18,709 bases of DNA from an uncultured Collinsella sp. (GCA_900551365.1 URVZ01000029.1:1-18709); one strand, 5' to 3'. Numbered from the stretch's first letter, positions 1 through 8,018 are shown. Made by a program: numbers and translations. The notes: generated by a model not told the origin, from the sequence alone.

Positions 1-48
1 TTTGCAATTACAAAAAGATGATTGGGCAAGATGTCAATCATGGTCTAA

Positions 49-342
49 CAGAGCCTTGTCTTTAGCCTGGCGATGCTCATGTACCTGTTCTCGGTCTCAT
101 GCATCACGCACTTTATGGATGTGGCACGCAGCCGCCACCCCAAGTCGATGGTACTCGCAAGTTCAGTTGAGCCCATGGCGTTTAACGTCGGCATTTCGTT
201 TGGCACCGCAGTAGGCGGCGCCGTGGTAAGCGGAGTTGGCATTGCCTACGTCGGCGCCGTGGGCGCCGCATTCTCGCTTGTGGCCTGGGCGCTTACGCTG
301 GTGACGATTAAGTTGGCTCGCTGGGAGCGCCACCGCGGGTAG
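49..342 (+). pseudogene. 3' remnant of an MFS transporter
   Basis: The open frame ending in TAG at 340-342 encodes about 97 residues with two hydrophobic stretches. They look like the last helices of a major facilitator superfamily drug/sugar efflux permease: a segment ending in YLFSVSC, a basic loop (DVARSRHPKS), a PMAFNVGISFGTAVGG segment, and a short basic tail. MFS proteins are usually about 400 residues, so only the C-terminal quarter is here. The same frame has a stop at 46-48 and another at 19-21, and the other frames of bases 1-48 do not look like MFS sequence. I therefore read it as a 5'-truncated remnant rather than a gene cut by the window edge. A short protein starting at the ATG at 73 is possible but would be unusual. 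The family call is fairly secure; the pseudogene status less so, because only 48 upstream bases are visible. Confidence 0.55.
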
Positions 343-446
343 CGCAATTGCAGCCAAAAGCCGCGCATGCCGCTGGCTAAGCCGAGCGTGCTCAAGCGGC
401 ACAAAAGCTCTGACCATGTATCAATGCACGTCCTTGCAAATGAGTT

Positions 447-640
447 TGGACAGTTGATTCAGATACGTACTCACCTCAGCCATCCAAGCTCTACAAAGCG
501 AGGCCAGTACCGCATTTCGCAGTCAAAACCAAAGCTATAACGCAAATCAGTCTCAATAACATGTTTTCCAAGCGCCCATGAAGGAACCTGCTGATACTCC
601 TTGACGACCTCAATCCATACGTATCTGAACTAACTGTCCA
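447..640. repeat. Imperfect 23-bp inverted repeat spanning 194 bp
   Basis: The left arm at 447-469 and the right arm at 618-640 are reverse complements at 21 of 23 positions: a 9-bp block (TGGACAGTT), two mismatches, and a 12-bp block (TTCAGATACGTA). Weaker similarity continues outside both arms for about 10 bp. The 148-bp spacer holds a protein-like minus-strand fragment. The layout resembles a small non-autonomous mobile element or its relic, but I saw no clear target-site duplication and no transposase. Confidence 0.5.
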
Positions 641-870
641 GCCGACCCATTTTTGGCAGTCGACAAAGCGACAATCAACGTATACGGGCTAGTTGCCTTT
701 AAAACAATCATGCAAAGGCCACTTAGACGCAGCACCGCCCACCATCTTTTGGCCGCCTGGCGTTCGCTCCCACAGCCATGCAACACGTCGTCTGCCGCCC
801 AGGTCAGCATCTTTCCCGGCGCTATTTAACCACGCAAAACGCATCCTGTTAAGATTATCGCTATCGTTTT

Positions 871-888
871 TCGCAATCTGAAAATCGA
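871..888 (+). promoter_or_regulatory. Candidate operator TCGCAA-N6-AATCGA before GH4 gene 1
   Basis: This 18-bp motif ends 63 bp before the ATG at 952. The same motif with the same 6-bp gap lies at 8001-8018 on the minus strand, 77 bp before the second GH4 gene. It overlaps a wider dyad: CTATCG-TTTT at 861-870 and AAAA-T-CGATAG at 881-891. Two paralogous operons sharing it suggests binding of an RpiR-type regulator (inference). I could not place a convincing -35/-10 pair nearby. Confidence 0.45.
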
Positions 889-951
889 TAGAATCGCAGG
901 TATAGCTTTCGTAGTCTGAAATGGTCAATCCACACGAAAGGGGTTTACCAC

Positions 952-2277
952 ATGGACAAGAAAGCAGTTGTAATCGCCGGAGCCGGCAGCACCCACACTC
1001 CCGGCATCATCCAGAGCCTGTTGCAGAAGAAAAACGAATTACCGCTGCGCAAACTCGCCCTGTATGACATCGACGAGAAGCGCATGCATCTCGTCTACGA
1101 CATCATGAAGCAGTTCATCGAGCAGGAAGCTCCTGACATCGAAGTTGTCGTGACGACCGATCCCGAAAAGGCATTCACCGATGTCGACTTCGTCTTCGCG
1201 CAAATCCGCCAGGGTGGCCTTCAGATGCGTCGCCAGGACGAGCGCATCCCTCTCAAGTACGGTTGCGTGGGACAGGAAACCTGCGGCGCCGGCGGTTCGA
1301 TCTCCTATGGCATCAGGTCCATCCCCGGCGTCTTCGACCTTGTACGCTACGCCAAGAAATACAGTCCAGACGCCTGGATCCTCAACTATTCCAACCCCGC
1401 CGCAGTTGTCGCCGAGGCCACACGTCGCGAGTTCGACAACGACCATATCCTTAACATCTGCGATATGCCCACGGCTATCTTGCTCTCGTACTCTAAGATG
1501 CTCGGACTTCCCAGCTGGCGCGATATCGACCCCATGTATTTTGGACTCAATCACTTTGGCTGGTTTACCAAAATTTACGACAAGCAGGGGCACGATCGTC
1601 TGCCGGAGCTCCGTCAGATGATTCTCGAGCACGGCATGGCCGTGAGCGACAAGCATCACAAGGACAAGGACTGGATGCACACCTGGGGTCAATACGTCAA
1701 GATTGTGAAGGACTATCCCGAGTATCTGCCCAACAGCTACCTGCAGTACTACCTGTACTCCAAAGACATGGCAGATGGCATGGACCCCAACTGGACGCGC
1801 GCCGACAACGTCATCAACGGACGCGAGAAGGAGATGTTTGCCGAGCACGACAAGTACCTGGCAGATCCCGCCAATTACAAGAGCCCCGTACAGAGCTTCA
1901 CGGTCTTTGGCGACTTTATCGTCGACGCAGCCGCCTCTATCGCCTACAACAAGTGCGAACGTTATCTCGTAATCGTCGAGAATAACGGCGCCATCCCCAA
2001 TCTGCCCGACGACGCCATGGTCGAGGTCCCCGCCTACCTGCGCTCTTGGGGTCCCGAACCCATCAGCCAACCTGCTATCCCCACCTTTTACAAGGGGCTT
2101 ATCGAAGAGCAGAATGCCAGTGAGAAGCTCGCCGTCGACGCATATTACGAGCATTCCTACCAGAAGGCGCTCGAAGCCATCGCAATCAACAAGACTGTCC
2201 CTTCGACTACCGTCGCGCGCCAAATCCTCGACGACCTGATCGAAGCGAACGGCGATTATTGGCCGACCCTGTCCTAA
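952..2277 (+). CDS. GH4 6-phospho-alpha-glucosidase (GlvA/MalH-like)
   Basis: A glycoside hydrolase family 4 enzyme of 441 residues, the usual length of GlvA-type 6-phospho-alpha-glucosidases. The family uses NAD+ and a divalent metal to hydrolyse disaccharide 6'-phosphates delivered by a PTS, through a redox-elimination mechanism in the cytoplasm. Visible: an N-terminal Rossmann nucleotide loop (IAGAGSTHTPG, about 8-18), GQETCGAGG (107-115), NYSNPAA (145-151), the CDMP motif at 170-173, and GLNHFGW (198-204). Cys170 and His201 match the known metal ligands, and PNSYLQYYLY (260-269) carries the conserved Tyr region. CDMP is the signature reported for phospho-alpha-glucosidases, against CNVP in the phospho-beta branch. 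The ATG has GAAAGGGG 8 nt upstream. The PTS gene follows after 24 nt, so the two are surely co-transcribed. The exact sugar (maltose, trehalulose, sucrose isomers) cannot be read from the sequence. Confidence 0.93.
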   Translation: MDKKAVVIAGAGSTHTPGIIQSLLQKKNELPLRKLALYDIDEKRMHLVYDIMKQFIEQEAPDIEVVVTTDPEKAFTDVDFVFAQIRQGGLQMRRQDERIPLKYGCVGQETCGAGGSISYGIRSIPGVFDLVRYAKKYSPDAWILNYSNPAAVVAEATRREFDNDHILNICDMPTAILLSYSKMLGLPSWRDIDPMYFGLNHFGWFTKIYDKQGHDRLPELRQMILEHGMAVSDKHHKDKDWMHTWGQYVKIVKDYPEYLPNSYLQYYLYSKDMADGMDPNWTRADNVINGREKEMFAEHDKYLADPANYKSPVQSFTVFGDFIVDAAASIAYNKCERYLVIVENNGAIPNLPDDAMVEVPAYLRSWGPEPISQPAIPTFYKGLIEEQNASEKLAVDAYYEHSYQKALEAIAINKTVPSTTVARQILDDLIEANGDYWPTLS

Positions 2278-2301
2278 CTCCCCGCGCATCGAAGGAACAT
2301 C

Positions 2302-3882
2302 ATGAAAGAAAGCAAGCTCTACAGCGAGTTCCAGAGACTCGGCAAGGTGCTCATGGCGCCAGTCCTCCTCCTGCCCGTTTCCGGCATTTTGGTCGGTTTG
2401 GGCTCCGCCCTTTCCAATGCCAACCTCATCTCGCTCTGCCCGTTTTTGGGCACCGAGCCGATGGTGATCTTTAGCACGCTCATCAAAGCAGCCGGCAACG
2501 TTATCAATGGTAACATCTCGGTTCTCTTTGCGATCTGCATCGCCTACGGTTACGCCAAGGCCGAGAAGGCGACCGCCGCACTCTCAGGCTTCATCGGCTA
2601 CATGACCATGAACACGATCATGGGTCAGCTGCTTATCCTGCTGGGCACCATCGATCCCGCCAACCTGCAGACCGGTCAGAACGCCATCCTGGGCGTAACC
2701 ACACTCGACACTGGCGTATTCGGCGGCATCATCATCGGCTTGGTCGTCGCGTGGATCCACAACCGATTCTATAAGGTGCAGCTTCCACCGGTGCTCGGTA
2801 TCTTCAACGGCACACGCTGCGTCCCCGCCCTCACCGTCGTTTTCGCAAGCCTAGTGGGCGTTGCGCTCGCCTTCGTGTTTCCGTTTGTGCAAACCGGCCT
2901 AAAGGCCGCCTCGACACTCATCGATTCTACCGGGGTGTTTGGCGCGTTCATCTATGGCTTCTCCGAGCGCATGCTTCTGCCCTTCGGCCTGCATCATTTC
3001 ATCTACCTGCCGTTTTTCTTCACTTCTCTGGGCGGTAGCATCCAGGTTGACGGCCAGACCGTCGAGGGTGCTGTCAACATCTACAACGCCATGCTCAACA
3101 CGCCCGGCATGATGTACGACATCGACATCTCAAAATACGTCATGAACGGCAAGGTGCTGTTCGCCATGTGCGGCCTGCCCGCGGCGGCACTCGCCATCTA
3201 CCACTGTGCCCGTCCCGAGAATAAGAAGAAGGTCGGCTCCCTCATGATCGCCGCCGTTATTCCGGCCGCCATCATGGGCATAACCGAACCGCTCGAGTAC
3301 TCCTTCCTCTTTGTAGCGCCCGTACTCTATGTGGTCCACGCCCTGCTGTGCGGCACCGCGTATGTACTCACCTACCTGGTACAGTTCAATGTGCCCGGGC
3401 CTTCCGCCTTCGGCGGACCGCTCCTCTCGTGGATCTTCAACGGCATCATGAACGCCGATAAAGGCTCCAACTGGTTCTGGCTTATTCCGCTCGGCATCGC
3501 TTACTTCGGGATCTATTACGTGCTGTTCCGCACCTTTATCAAGAAATTTGACCTCAAAACCCCGGGCCGCGAGGATGATGACACGCAGGCAGCGGATGAC
3601 ACGTCGGCCATCGACTCCAAAGCACCTGTTCAGGTAAGCGAGCTCATCCCGCAGATCGTGGAAGCCGTGGGCGGAGCCGATAACATCTCGGGCGTCAACG
3701 CCTGCTTCACTCGCCTGAGGCTCAGCCTCAAAGACGCCGCCCTAGTCAAGGACGACAGCGTCTTCACCAAAGACCTCGGCGCCAGCGCCATCGTGCACGT
3801 TGGCGGCGGTGTTCAGATCGTTTACGGCAATAAAGCTTCTGTCTACAAAGTTGAAATGAGAGAATACTTGGGCATGGAATAA
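2302..3882 (+). CDS. PTS EIICB, alpha-glucoside type
   Basis: Membrane permease/phosphotransferase of 526 residues from the glucose-glucoside PTS superfamily, closest in look to MalX/GlvC/MalB-type alpha-glucoside transporters. The EIIC domain (about 1-420) has many hydrophobic segments and the family signature GITEPLEY at 326-333. A charged linker (about 421-443) leads to an EIIB domain (444-526) whose phosphorylated cysteine is Cys468 in NACFTRLR. No EIIA domain is fused or encoded nearby, so phosphate must come from a separate EIIA, for example a Crr-like protein. It imports and 6-phosphorylates the disaccharide that the upstream GH4 enzyme cleaves. Start: ATG with GAAGGAA about 5 nt upstream. 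A hairpin follows the stop codon, then the RpiR gene. Substrate is inferred from the GH4 partner only. Confidence 0.93.
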   Translation: MKESKLYSEFQRLGKVLMAPVLLLPVSGILVGLGSALSNANLISLCPFLGTEPMVIFSTLIKAAGNVINGNISVLFAICIAYGYAKAEKATAALSGFIGYMTMNTIMGQLLILLGTIDPANLQTGQNAILGVTTLDTGVFGGIIIGLVVAWIHNRFYKVQLPPVLGIFNGTRCVPALTVVFASLVGVALAFVFPFVQTGLKAASTLIDSTGVFGAFIYGFSERMLLPFGLHHFIYLPFFFTSLGGSIQVDGQTVEGAVNIYNAMLNTPGMMYDIDISKYVMNGKVLFAMCGLPAAALAIYHCARPENKKKVGSLMIAAVIPAAIMGITEPLEYSFLFVAPVLYVVHALLCGTAYVLTYLVQFNVPGPSAFGGPLLSWIFNGIMNADKGSNWFWLIPLGIAYFGIYYVLFRTFIKKFDLKTPGREDDDTQAADDTSAIDSKAPVQVSELIPQIVEAVGGADNISGVNACFTRLRLSLKDAALVKDDSVFTKDLGASAIVHVGGGVQIVYGNKASVYKVEMREYLGME

Positions 3883-3904
3883 ATCCGTCCCATAGCTTCA
3901 CCAC

Positions 3905-3940
3905 AATGCTCCGGAGATGACATATCCGCTCCGGGGCATT
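3905..3940 (+). terminator. Hairpin between EIICB and RpiR gene 1
   Basis: The 12-nt arms AATGCTCCGGAG (3905-3916) and CTCCGGGGCATT (3929-3940) pair fully, with one G-U in RNA, around a 12-nt loop. The tail ATTGTTTGG is only moderately T-rich. It lies 22 nt after the EIICB stop codon and just before the regulator's ribosome binding site, so it probably ends most sugar-operon transcripts and lets some read through into the regulator. Confidence 0.65.
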
Positions 3941-3959
3941 ATTGTTTGGAGTGATTTGA

Positions 3960-4760
3960 ATGTCGATGTACGAGGTCTATTCGAACCTCAGGTCTTGTAT
4001 CGAAGACGTCGAGAAGGGCGGCAGCCTTGACGCCCACATCGCACTCTACGCCCTTTCCCATCACGACGAGATCCCAGAGCTCTCAATAGAAGAACTTGCC
4101 CACGCGTGCAATACATCGCCCGCGACCATCTCGCGCTTCTGCAGGCGCGTAAACGGCTCGAACTTTCGATCGTTCAAAGAGCAAGTTGACGACTTCAACG
4201 CTTGGCTCCAGCGTGAGACAACCGAGGCAAGGGCTCATAAGCAAATCGATATACCCTGGTATTTCGATATCGTAGAGACCTCTTTACTTGAAACAAAACG
4301 CCTGCTCACTGAGGATCGACTCGAGCGGGCCGTTGACTGGCTTCTCGATGCGCAAAATGTCTACGTATACGGAAGCTCATTCTCCAATCTCGCCGCCCGC
4401 TCACTCTGCGAAAAGCTGAGCCGCGTAAACCGACTGTGCTTCTCATTTGGCTCCGTCAAGGGACAGGAGACGTCGCTCTGTCTGCTCCAACCCGACGATC
4501 TAACCATCTTTGTATCGTTTTCAGGGAAGACGAGCCATATCTTCAATCTTTACGTTGAGGCCAAGCGGCGAGGTTGCCGCGTTATTTGGATATCGAGCAA
4601 CATGACATTCGATAACAACGGGGCGCGTGAGCTCTTGCTACCCGTGAGCGCGGAGTCACTCAGTGAGTACTCGACCGCCTTGGTTGAGGGCATGAGCCTG
4701 CAAAGCGCGGTTAACGCTCTGTATATCAGCTGTGCAAATCGACTTCGGGCGCAGCGCTAG
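3960..4760 (+). CDS. RpiR-family sugar-phosphate regulator 1
   Basis: Transcription regulator of 266 residues. The N-terminal RpiR-type helix-turn-helix is at about 23-75, with ELAHACNTSPATISRFCRRV as the likely recognition region. The C-terminal SIS (sugar isomerase) fold is at about 120-235, with the phosphosugar-binding strand-loop pieces YVYGSSFS (135-142) and FVSFSGKT (184-191). SIS-type RpiR proteins sense phosphosugars and control the linked catabolic genes. Here the natural effector would be the disaccharide 6-phosphate or glucose 6-phosphate (inference). It is the third gene of module 1, 77 nt after EIICB. Start: the ATG at 3960 has GGAG 8 nt upstream; a second ATG at 3966 would be 14 nt away and is less likely. 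Activator or repressor cannot be decided from sequence. Confidence 0.88.
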   Translation: MSMYEVYSNLRSCIEDVEKGGSLDAHIALYALSHHDEIPELSIEELAHACNTSPATISRFCRRVNGSNFRSFKEQVDDFNAWLQRETTEARAHKQIDIPWYFDIVETSLLETKRLLTEDRLERAVDWLLDAQNVYVYGSSFSNLAARSLCEKLSRVNRLCFSFGSVKGQETSLCLLQPDDLTIFVSFSGKTSHIFNLYVEAKRRGCRVIWISSNMTFDNNGARELLLPVSAESLSEYSTALVEGMSLQSAVNALYISCANRLRAQR

Positions 4761-4884
4761 CCGCAAACACGCTAGAACCGAAAAGAACGCACCTCACCGT
4801 CGCAAGGCGTTCGAATACACGATAGGCAGCGCCAAAAGAGAGCAGCGAGCACGTCATGTACTTGCCCATTCACCCCAAAACAGC

Positions 4885-4924
4885 ACAGGTTGGCGCCCGA
4901 TTGAAGGATCGGACGCCAACCTGT
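4885..4924. terminator. Bidirectional terminator between the two PTS modules
   Basis: The 11-bp arms ACAGGTTGGCG (4885-4895) and CGCCAACCTGT (4914-4924), one mismatch, then 5 more pairs (CCGAT/ATCGG) close a 6-nt loop (4902-4907). On the minus strand it follows the EIICB stop codon by 28 nt and is followed by GCTGTTTTGG. On the plus strand the tail is ATTAATCTTG. It sits between the convergent RpiR and EIICB genes and can serve both. Confidence 0.75.
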
Positions 4925-4952
4925 ATTAATCTTGATTGTGTGTTTGAGTCGT

Positions 4953-6515
4953 TTATTCCATGCCCAGCAGCTCGCGCATCTGAGTTGCGTAGTTAGATGC
5001 CATGTTGCCGTAGACAATCTGCACGCCGCCGTTGACATGCACGATGCCACGCGCTTCGAGCTTTTCGGTAAACTCGGCGTCATCAACCACCTTGTCACAG
5101 TCATTGAGCTGGATGCGCAGACGGGTGAAACAGGCCTCGACAGACTTAATATTGTTGTCGCCGCCCACTGCCTCAACGATGGCGGGAATGAGGTCGCTGA
5201 TCACGGTCTTGGGAGCCTTTTCGGCCTCATCGTCGGACTCTTCCTCGCGGCCGGGGGTCTTAAGGCCCTTCTTAAGAATGATGAACTTGAAGACGAAGTA
5301 GTACACCACGAAGTAGATGGGGCCGAGGAATAGGATAACCTGCCAGTTGGAACCCCTTGCGGCGCCCATGATGCCATTAAAGATAAGCGACAAGAGCGGG
5401 CCGCCGAAGGACGCGGAGCCAGCCACGTTGAACTGCAGGATATAGGTCAGCGCATAGGCAAGACCAGCCATGAGAGCGTGGAACACATAGAGGATGGGCG
5501 CGATAAACAGGAAGGAGTACTCGAGCGGCTCGGTAATGCCGGAGAGGATGCAAGGCACCACGATGGCGATCATGAGCGCTGCGGTCTTCTTCTTGTTCTT
5601 GGGAAGCGCCGTCTTGTAGAAGGCGAGTGCAGCGCCAGGCAGGCCGAACATGGCGAAGATAACCTTGCCGTTCATGACAAAACGGCTAACCTCGATGCTA
5701 AACGGCGTGCTGGGAGAGCCCAGGATCGCGTTGTAGATATTGATAGCGCCCTGAACAGTCTGGCCGTCGATGGTCTCGACGCCACCGAGCGACGTGAAGA
5801 AGAACGGCAAATAGACAAAGTGATGCAGGCCAAAAGGCAGGAGCATGCGCTCGCCGGCGCCGTAGACAAATGCACCAAAGGCACCCGTAGTCTTGATGAA
5901 CTCGGACAGCGCACCGAGAGCGTTCTGAATAAACGGGAAAACAAAGGACATGACCAATGCGAGGATGCTGCATGAGAGCAGCGTCACCGCCGGGATAAAG
6001 CGCGTGCCGTTGAAGATGGAGAACACGGCAGGCAGCTCAATCTTGTAGTAACGGTTATGCAACCATGCGACGATTGCACCCACCAGAAGGCCGCCGATAA
6101 CGCCAGTGTCGAGCGTGGTGATACCGAGGATCGTGCTCTGGCCCGTCGTAAGATTCGCGGGATCGATAACGCCAGTCGCCGTAAGGAACGTGCCCATCAC
6201 GGAATTCATGCACATGTAGCCCAAAAAGCCACAAAGCGCCGCGGTAGCCTTCTCGGACTTGGCGAAGCCATAGGCGAGACAAATCGAGAAGATAACCGGG
6301 ATGTTGTTCATAACGATGCCGGCAGCGGCCTTGAGAATCGAAAAGAAGATCGCAAAGCCCGGAGCAGCAAGCCAGGGAACAGCTGCCGTAAGGGTGGGGC
6401 TGGTAAAGGCATTGCCAAAGCCCTGAAGGATGCCGGCGATTGGCAGGATCAAGACAGGCGTCATGAGGACTTTGCCCAGGCGCTGGAACTTTGCCAGCAG
6501 CTCATCTTTGTTCAT
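4953..6515 (-). CDS. PTS EIICB, alpha-glucoside type (second copy)
   Basis: A 520-residue paralogue of the EIICB at 2302-3882, collinear along its whole length (compare IFNGTRFIPAVT here with IFNGTRCVPALT there). The N-terminal EIIC domain carries GITEPLEYSFLF. The C-terminal EIIB has its phospho-cysteine at Cys462 in EACFTRLR, 59 residues from the end exactly as in the first copy. It again has no EIIA domain. The gene follows the second GH4 gene on the same strand after 82 nt containing a perfect stem-loop. The ATG is preceded by AAGAGGGG. The linker (about 415-435) is strongly acidic (EEESDDEAEK). The two permeases differ most in the early EIIC region and the acidic linker, so they may differ in substrate, but that is inference. 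Confidence 0.93.
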   Translation of the reverse strand: MNKDELLAKFQRLGKVLMTPVLILPIAGILQGFGNAFTSPTLTAAVPWLAAPGFAIFFSILKAAAGIVMNNIPVIFSICLAYGFAKSEKATAALCGFLGYMCMNSVMGTFLTATGVIDPANLTTGQSTILGITTLDTGVIGGLLVGAIVAWLHNRYYKIELPAVFSIFNGTRFIPAVTLLSCSILALVMSFVFPFIQNALGALSEFIKTTGAFGAFVYGAGERMLLPFGLHHFVYLPFFFTSLGGVETIDGQTVQGAINIYNAILGSPSTPFSIEVSRFVMNGKVIFAMFGLPGAALAFYKTALPKNKKKTAALMIAIVVPCILSGITEPLEYSFLFIAPILYVFHALMAGLAYALTYILQFNVAGSASFGGPLLSLIFNGIMGAARGSNWQVILFLGPIYFVVYYFVFKFIILKKGLKTPGREEESDDEAEKAPKTVISDLIPAIVEAVGGDNNIKSVEACFTRLRIQLNDCDKVVDDAEFTEKLEARGIVHVNGGVQIVYGNMASNYATQMRELLGME

Positions 6516-6537
6516 GGGATACCCCTCTTAAAGAAAC

Positions 6538-6568
6538 GGGGCGTGCAGCTCTACAGCCCACACGCCCC
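6538..6568 (-). promoter_or_regulatory. Intercistronic stem-loop between GH4 and EIICB (module 2)
   Basis: Perfect 8-bp arms GGGGCGTG (6538-6545) and CACGCCCC (6561-6568) enclose 15 nt, within which GCT/AGC can pair again. In the minus-strand transcript the stem is followed by GTTTCTTTAAG and then the EIICB ribosome binding site. It could attenuate transcription or protect one mRNA end so that the enzyme and the permease are made in unequal amounts. Module 1 has no such hairpin in its 24-nt gap. Confidence 0.5.
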
Positions 6569-6597
6569 ATAACAGTTATCAAGCGCTATGGAACTAG

Positions 6598-7923
6598 CTA
6601 CTTAAGCTCCGGCCAGTAATCCTTATTGGCCTCGATGAGCTTGTCGAGCACTTTGCGAGCCTTCTTTGCGTCACCGACCAGACGATTAAGCGTGAGTGCC
6701 TGCAGAGCCTTCTCGTAGGAACCCTCCATCCAAGCCTCAACAGTCAGGCGCTCATAGGCGTACTGGTTCTCCATAAGGCCGCGATAGAAGGTACCGATCT
6801 TGCCAACAGCATAGGGCTGCGGGCCATTGGCGCCCACGCTTGCCGCGACCTCGACCATGGCGTCATCGGGCATGCCCTCGATAATGCCGTTGTTGGGCAC
6901 GATGACAATGAAGGTCTTGTTGGTGTTGCGATAAATGGCCGAGGTGATTTCCACGATCATATCGCCATGAGCGTCGTTTTGCACAACCGAGGAGTTCTTT
7001 GCGGTACCGACTTCGGCAACGCGCTTGCACTCGGCGAATACGCGCTTCTCACGGCCGTTGATAACCTCGTCGGAGCGAGTGTAGTCGGGGTCGAGGTGAG
7101 CGACCTTGTACTCGGGATACAGATAGTACTGCAGATAAGTGTTGGGCAGATAGTCGGGGAAGTCCTCGAGCATGTCCTTGACCATGGCGTAGGTATCAAG
7201 CCAGGACTGGTCACGCTGCTCGGCATCGGCAGGAAGGAAGCCGTTCTTCTCCGTGTACTCCTTAATCTGCGGCACGAGGTCATGGCCCTCTTCATCGTAG
7301 ATGTGCTTGAACCAACCGAAGTGATTGAGGCCGAAGTACACGGGCTCCGTCTTGCTCATATCGCGACCGAGCAGGCGACCGTAAGAGCGCATGAGGTTGA
7401 CAGGCTGGTCGCAGATGTTGAGGACGCGATGCTCATCGGGCAGGACGCGCTCGAGACCATATGCCACAATAGCAGCCGGGTTGGTGTAGTTGATAATCCA
7501 CGCCTCCGGGCTATGAGCGCGAACGTCGTTGACGATCTCAACCATATCATGCATGGAGCGCATACCGTAAGCCATGCCGCCAGGGCCCACCGTTTCCTGG
7601 CCGATGATTCCCATATGCAGCGGAATCTTCTCATCCTTGCTGCGCATCTCGTAGCCGCCGGTACGAATCTGGCAGAGCACGAAGTCAACGTCGGTGTAAG
7701 CCTCCTCCTTATCGGTGGTGTAACCAAACTCCACACCGGGCTCCTCCTCGGCGAAGAGGATCTTGCCAAACTCGCCGATCGGGCGCTGGCGCTCGGCATC
7801 GATGTCATAGAGCATCACGCGGTTCAGCGGCAGAATGTCCATGTGCTTGGTCAGGGCTTTAAGAATGCCAGGGCACCACGTGGAGCCGCCGCCAACGATC
7901 ACAATATTGAGCTTATCCTTCAT
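6598..7923 (-). CDS. GH4 6-phospho-glucosidase (GlvA-like, second copy)
   Basis: Also 441 residues, and clearly a paralogue of the GH4 enzyme at 952-2277. The Rossmann loop reads IVGGGSTWCPG (about 9-19), followed by GQETVGPGG (108-116) and NYTNPAA (145-151). Cys171 in the metal motif and His201 in GLNHFGW match the family's metal ligands, and PNTYLQYYLYP carries the conserved Tyr region. The four-residue signature is CDQP (171-174), not CDMP (alpha branch) or CNVP (beta branch), so the anomeric preference is less certain than for the first copy, though overall it looks GlvA-like. The ATG is preceded by GGAGGG about 7 nt upstream. It is the first gene of a minus-strand operon with EIICB and divergent from RpiR gene 2 (298-bp gap). 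The candidate operator at 8001-8018 lies upstream. Confidence 0.9.
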   Translation of the reverse strand: MKDKLNIVIVGGGSTWCPGILKALTKHMDILPLNRVMLYDIDAERQRPIGEFGKILFAEEEPGVEFGYTTDKEEAYTDVDFVLCQIRTGGYEMRSKDEKIPLHMGIIGQETVGPGGMAYGMRSMHDMVEIVNDVRAHSPEAWIINYTNPAAIVAYGLERVLPDEHRVLNICDQPVNLMRSYGRLLGRDMSKTEPVYFGLNHFGWFKHIYDEEGHDLVPQIKEYTEKNGFLPADAEQRDQSWLDTYAMVKDMLEDFPDYLPNTYLQYYLYPEYKVAHLDPDYTRSDEVINGREKRVFAECKRVAEVGTAKNSSVVQNDAHGDMIVEITSAIYRNTNKTFIVIVPNNGIIEGMPDDAMVEVAASVGANGPQPYAVGKIGTFYRGLMENQYAYERLTVEAWMEGSYEKALQALTLNRLVGDAKKARKVLDKLIEANKDYWPELK

Positions 7924-8000
7924 GTTCCGTCCCTCCAGGGTTGGCTGATCGGTGTTCTCGAAGACCTTGGGCTCCGCGGTTGTCCTCGGCTTGCTTCGTT

Positions 8001-8018
8001 TCGATTGATATTTTGCGA
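8001..8018 (-). promoter_or_regulatory. Candidate operator TCGCAA-N6-AATCGA before GH4 gene 2
   Basis: Read on the minus strand this is TCGCAA, six bases, AATCGA, the same split motif as at 871-888. It ends 77 bp before the GH4 start and lies in the gap shared with the divergent RpiR gene. A second TCGCAA half (8030-8035, minus strand) sits 17 bp further upstream. The position would let one protein control both directions (inference). For the RpiR direction the only -10-like string I see is CATATATA around 8185-8192, without a good -35. Confidence 0.45.

Larger units (their letters stand above)
343..951. other. 609-bp stretch without a convincing gene
   Basis: No frame here gives a protein I recognise. 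Contents seen: a 7-bp inverted repeat TGCCGCT/AGCGGCA (368-374 and 395-401) that could be a weak hairpin after the MFS remnant, without a T run; an inverted repeat at 447-469/618-640 listed separately; and, between its arms, a 52-codon open frame on the minus strand (471-629). That frame is rich in aromatic residues and protein-like (for example SFGFDCEMRYWPRFVELGW) but has no ATG at its 5' end, and a stop at 630-632 closes it. It may be a decayed gene fragment. Bases 841-951 are the promoter and leader of the GH4 gene, with the candidate operator at 871-888 and the ribosome binding site GAAAGGGG at 936-943. The base composition is more AT-rich than the genes around it. Confidence 0.6.

Noticed and set aside
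689..928. Minus-strand frame of 79 codons in the first gap
   Set aside because: Not recognised, covers the promoter region of the GH4 gene, and no good ribosome binding site; no reason to call it a gene.
1039..2289. Minus-strand open frame of 416 codons opposite GH4 gene 1
   Set aside because: Shadow of the GH4 gene; no recognisable domains, and the plus-strand frame has every family motif.
4785..4812. GAACGC/GCGTTC hairpin after RpiR gene 1 as a terminator
   Set aside because: Only 6 bp with a 16-nt loop and no T run; the hairpin at 4885-4924 is much stronger.
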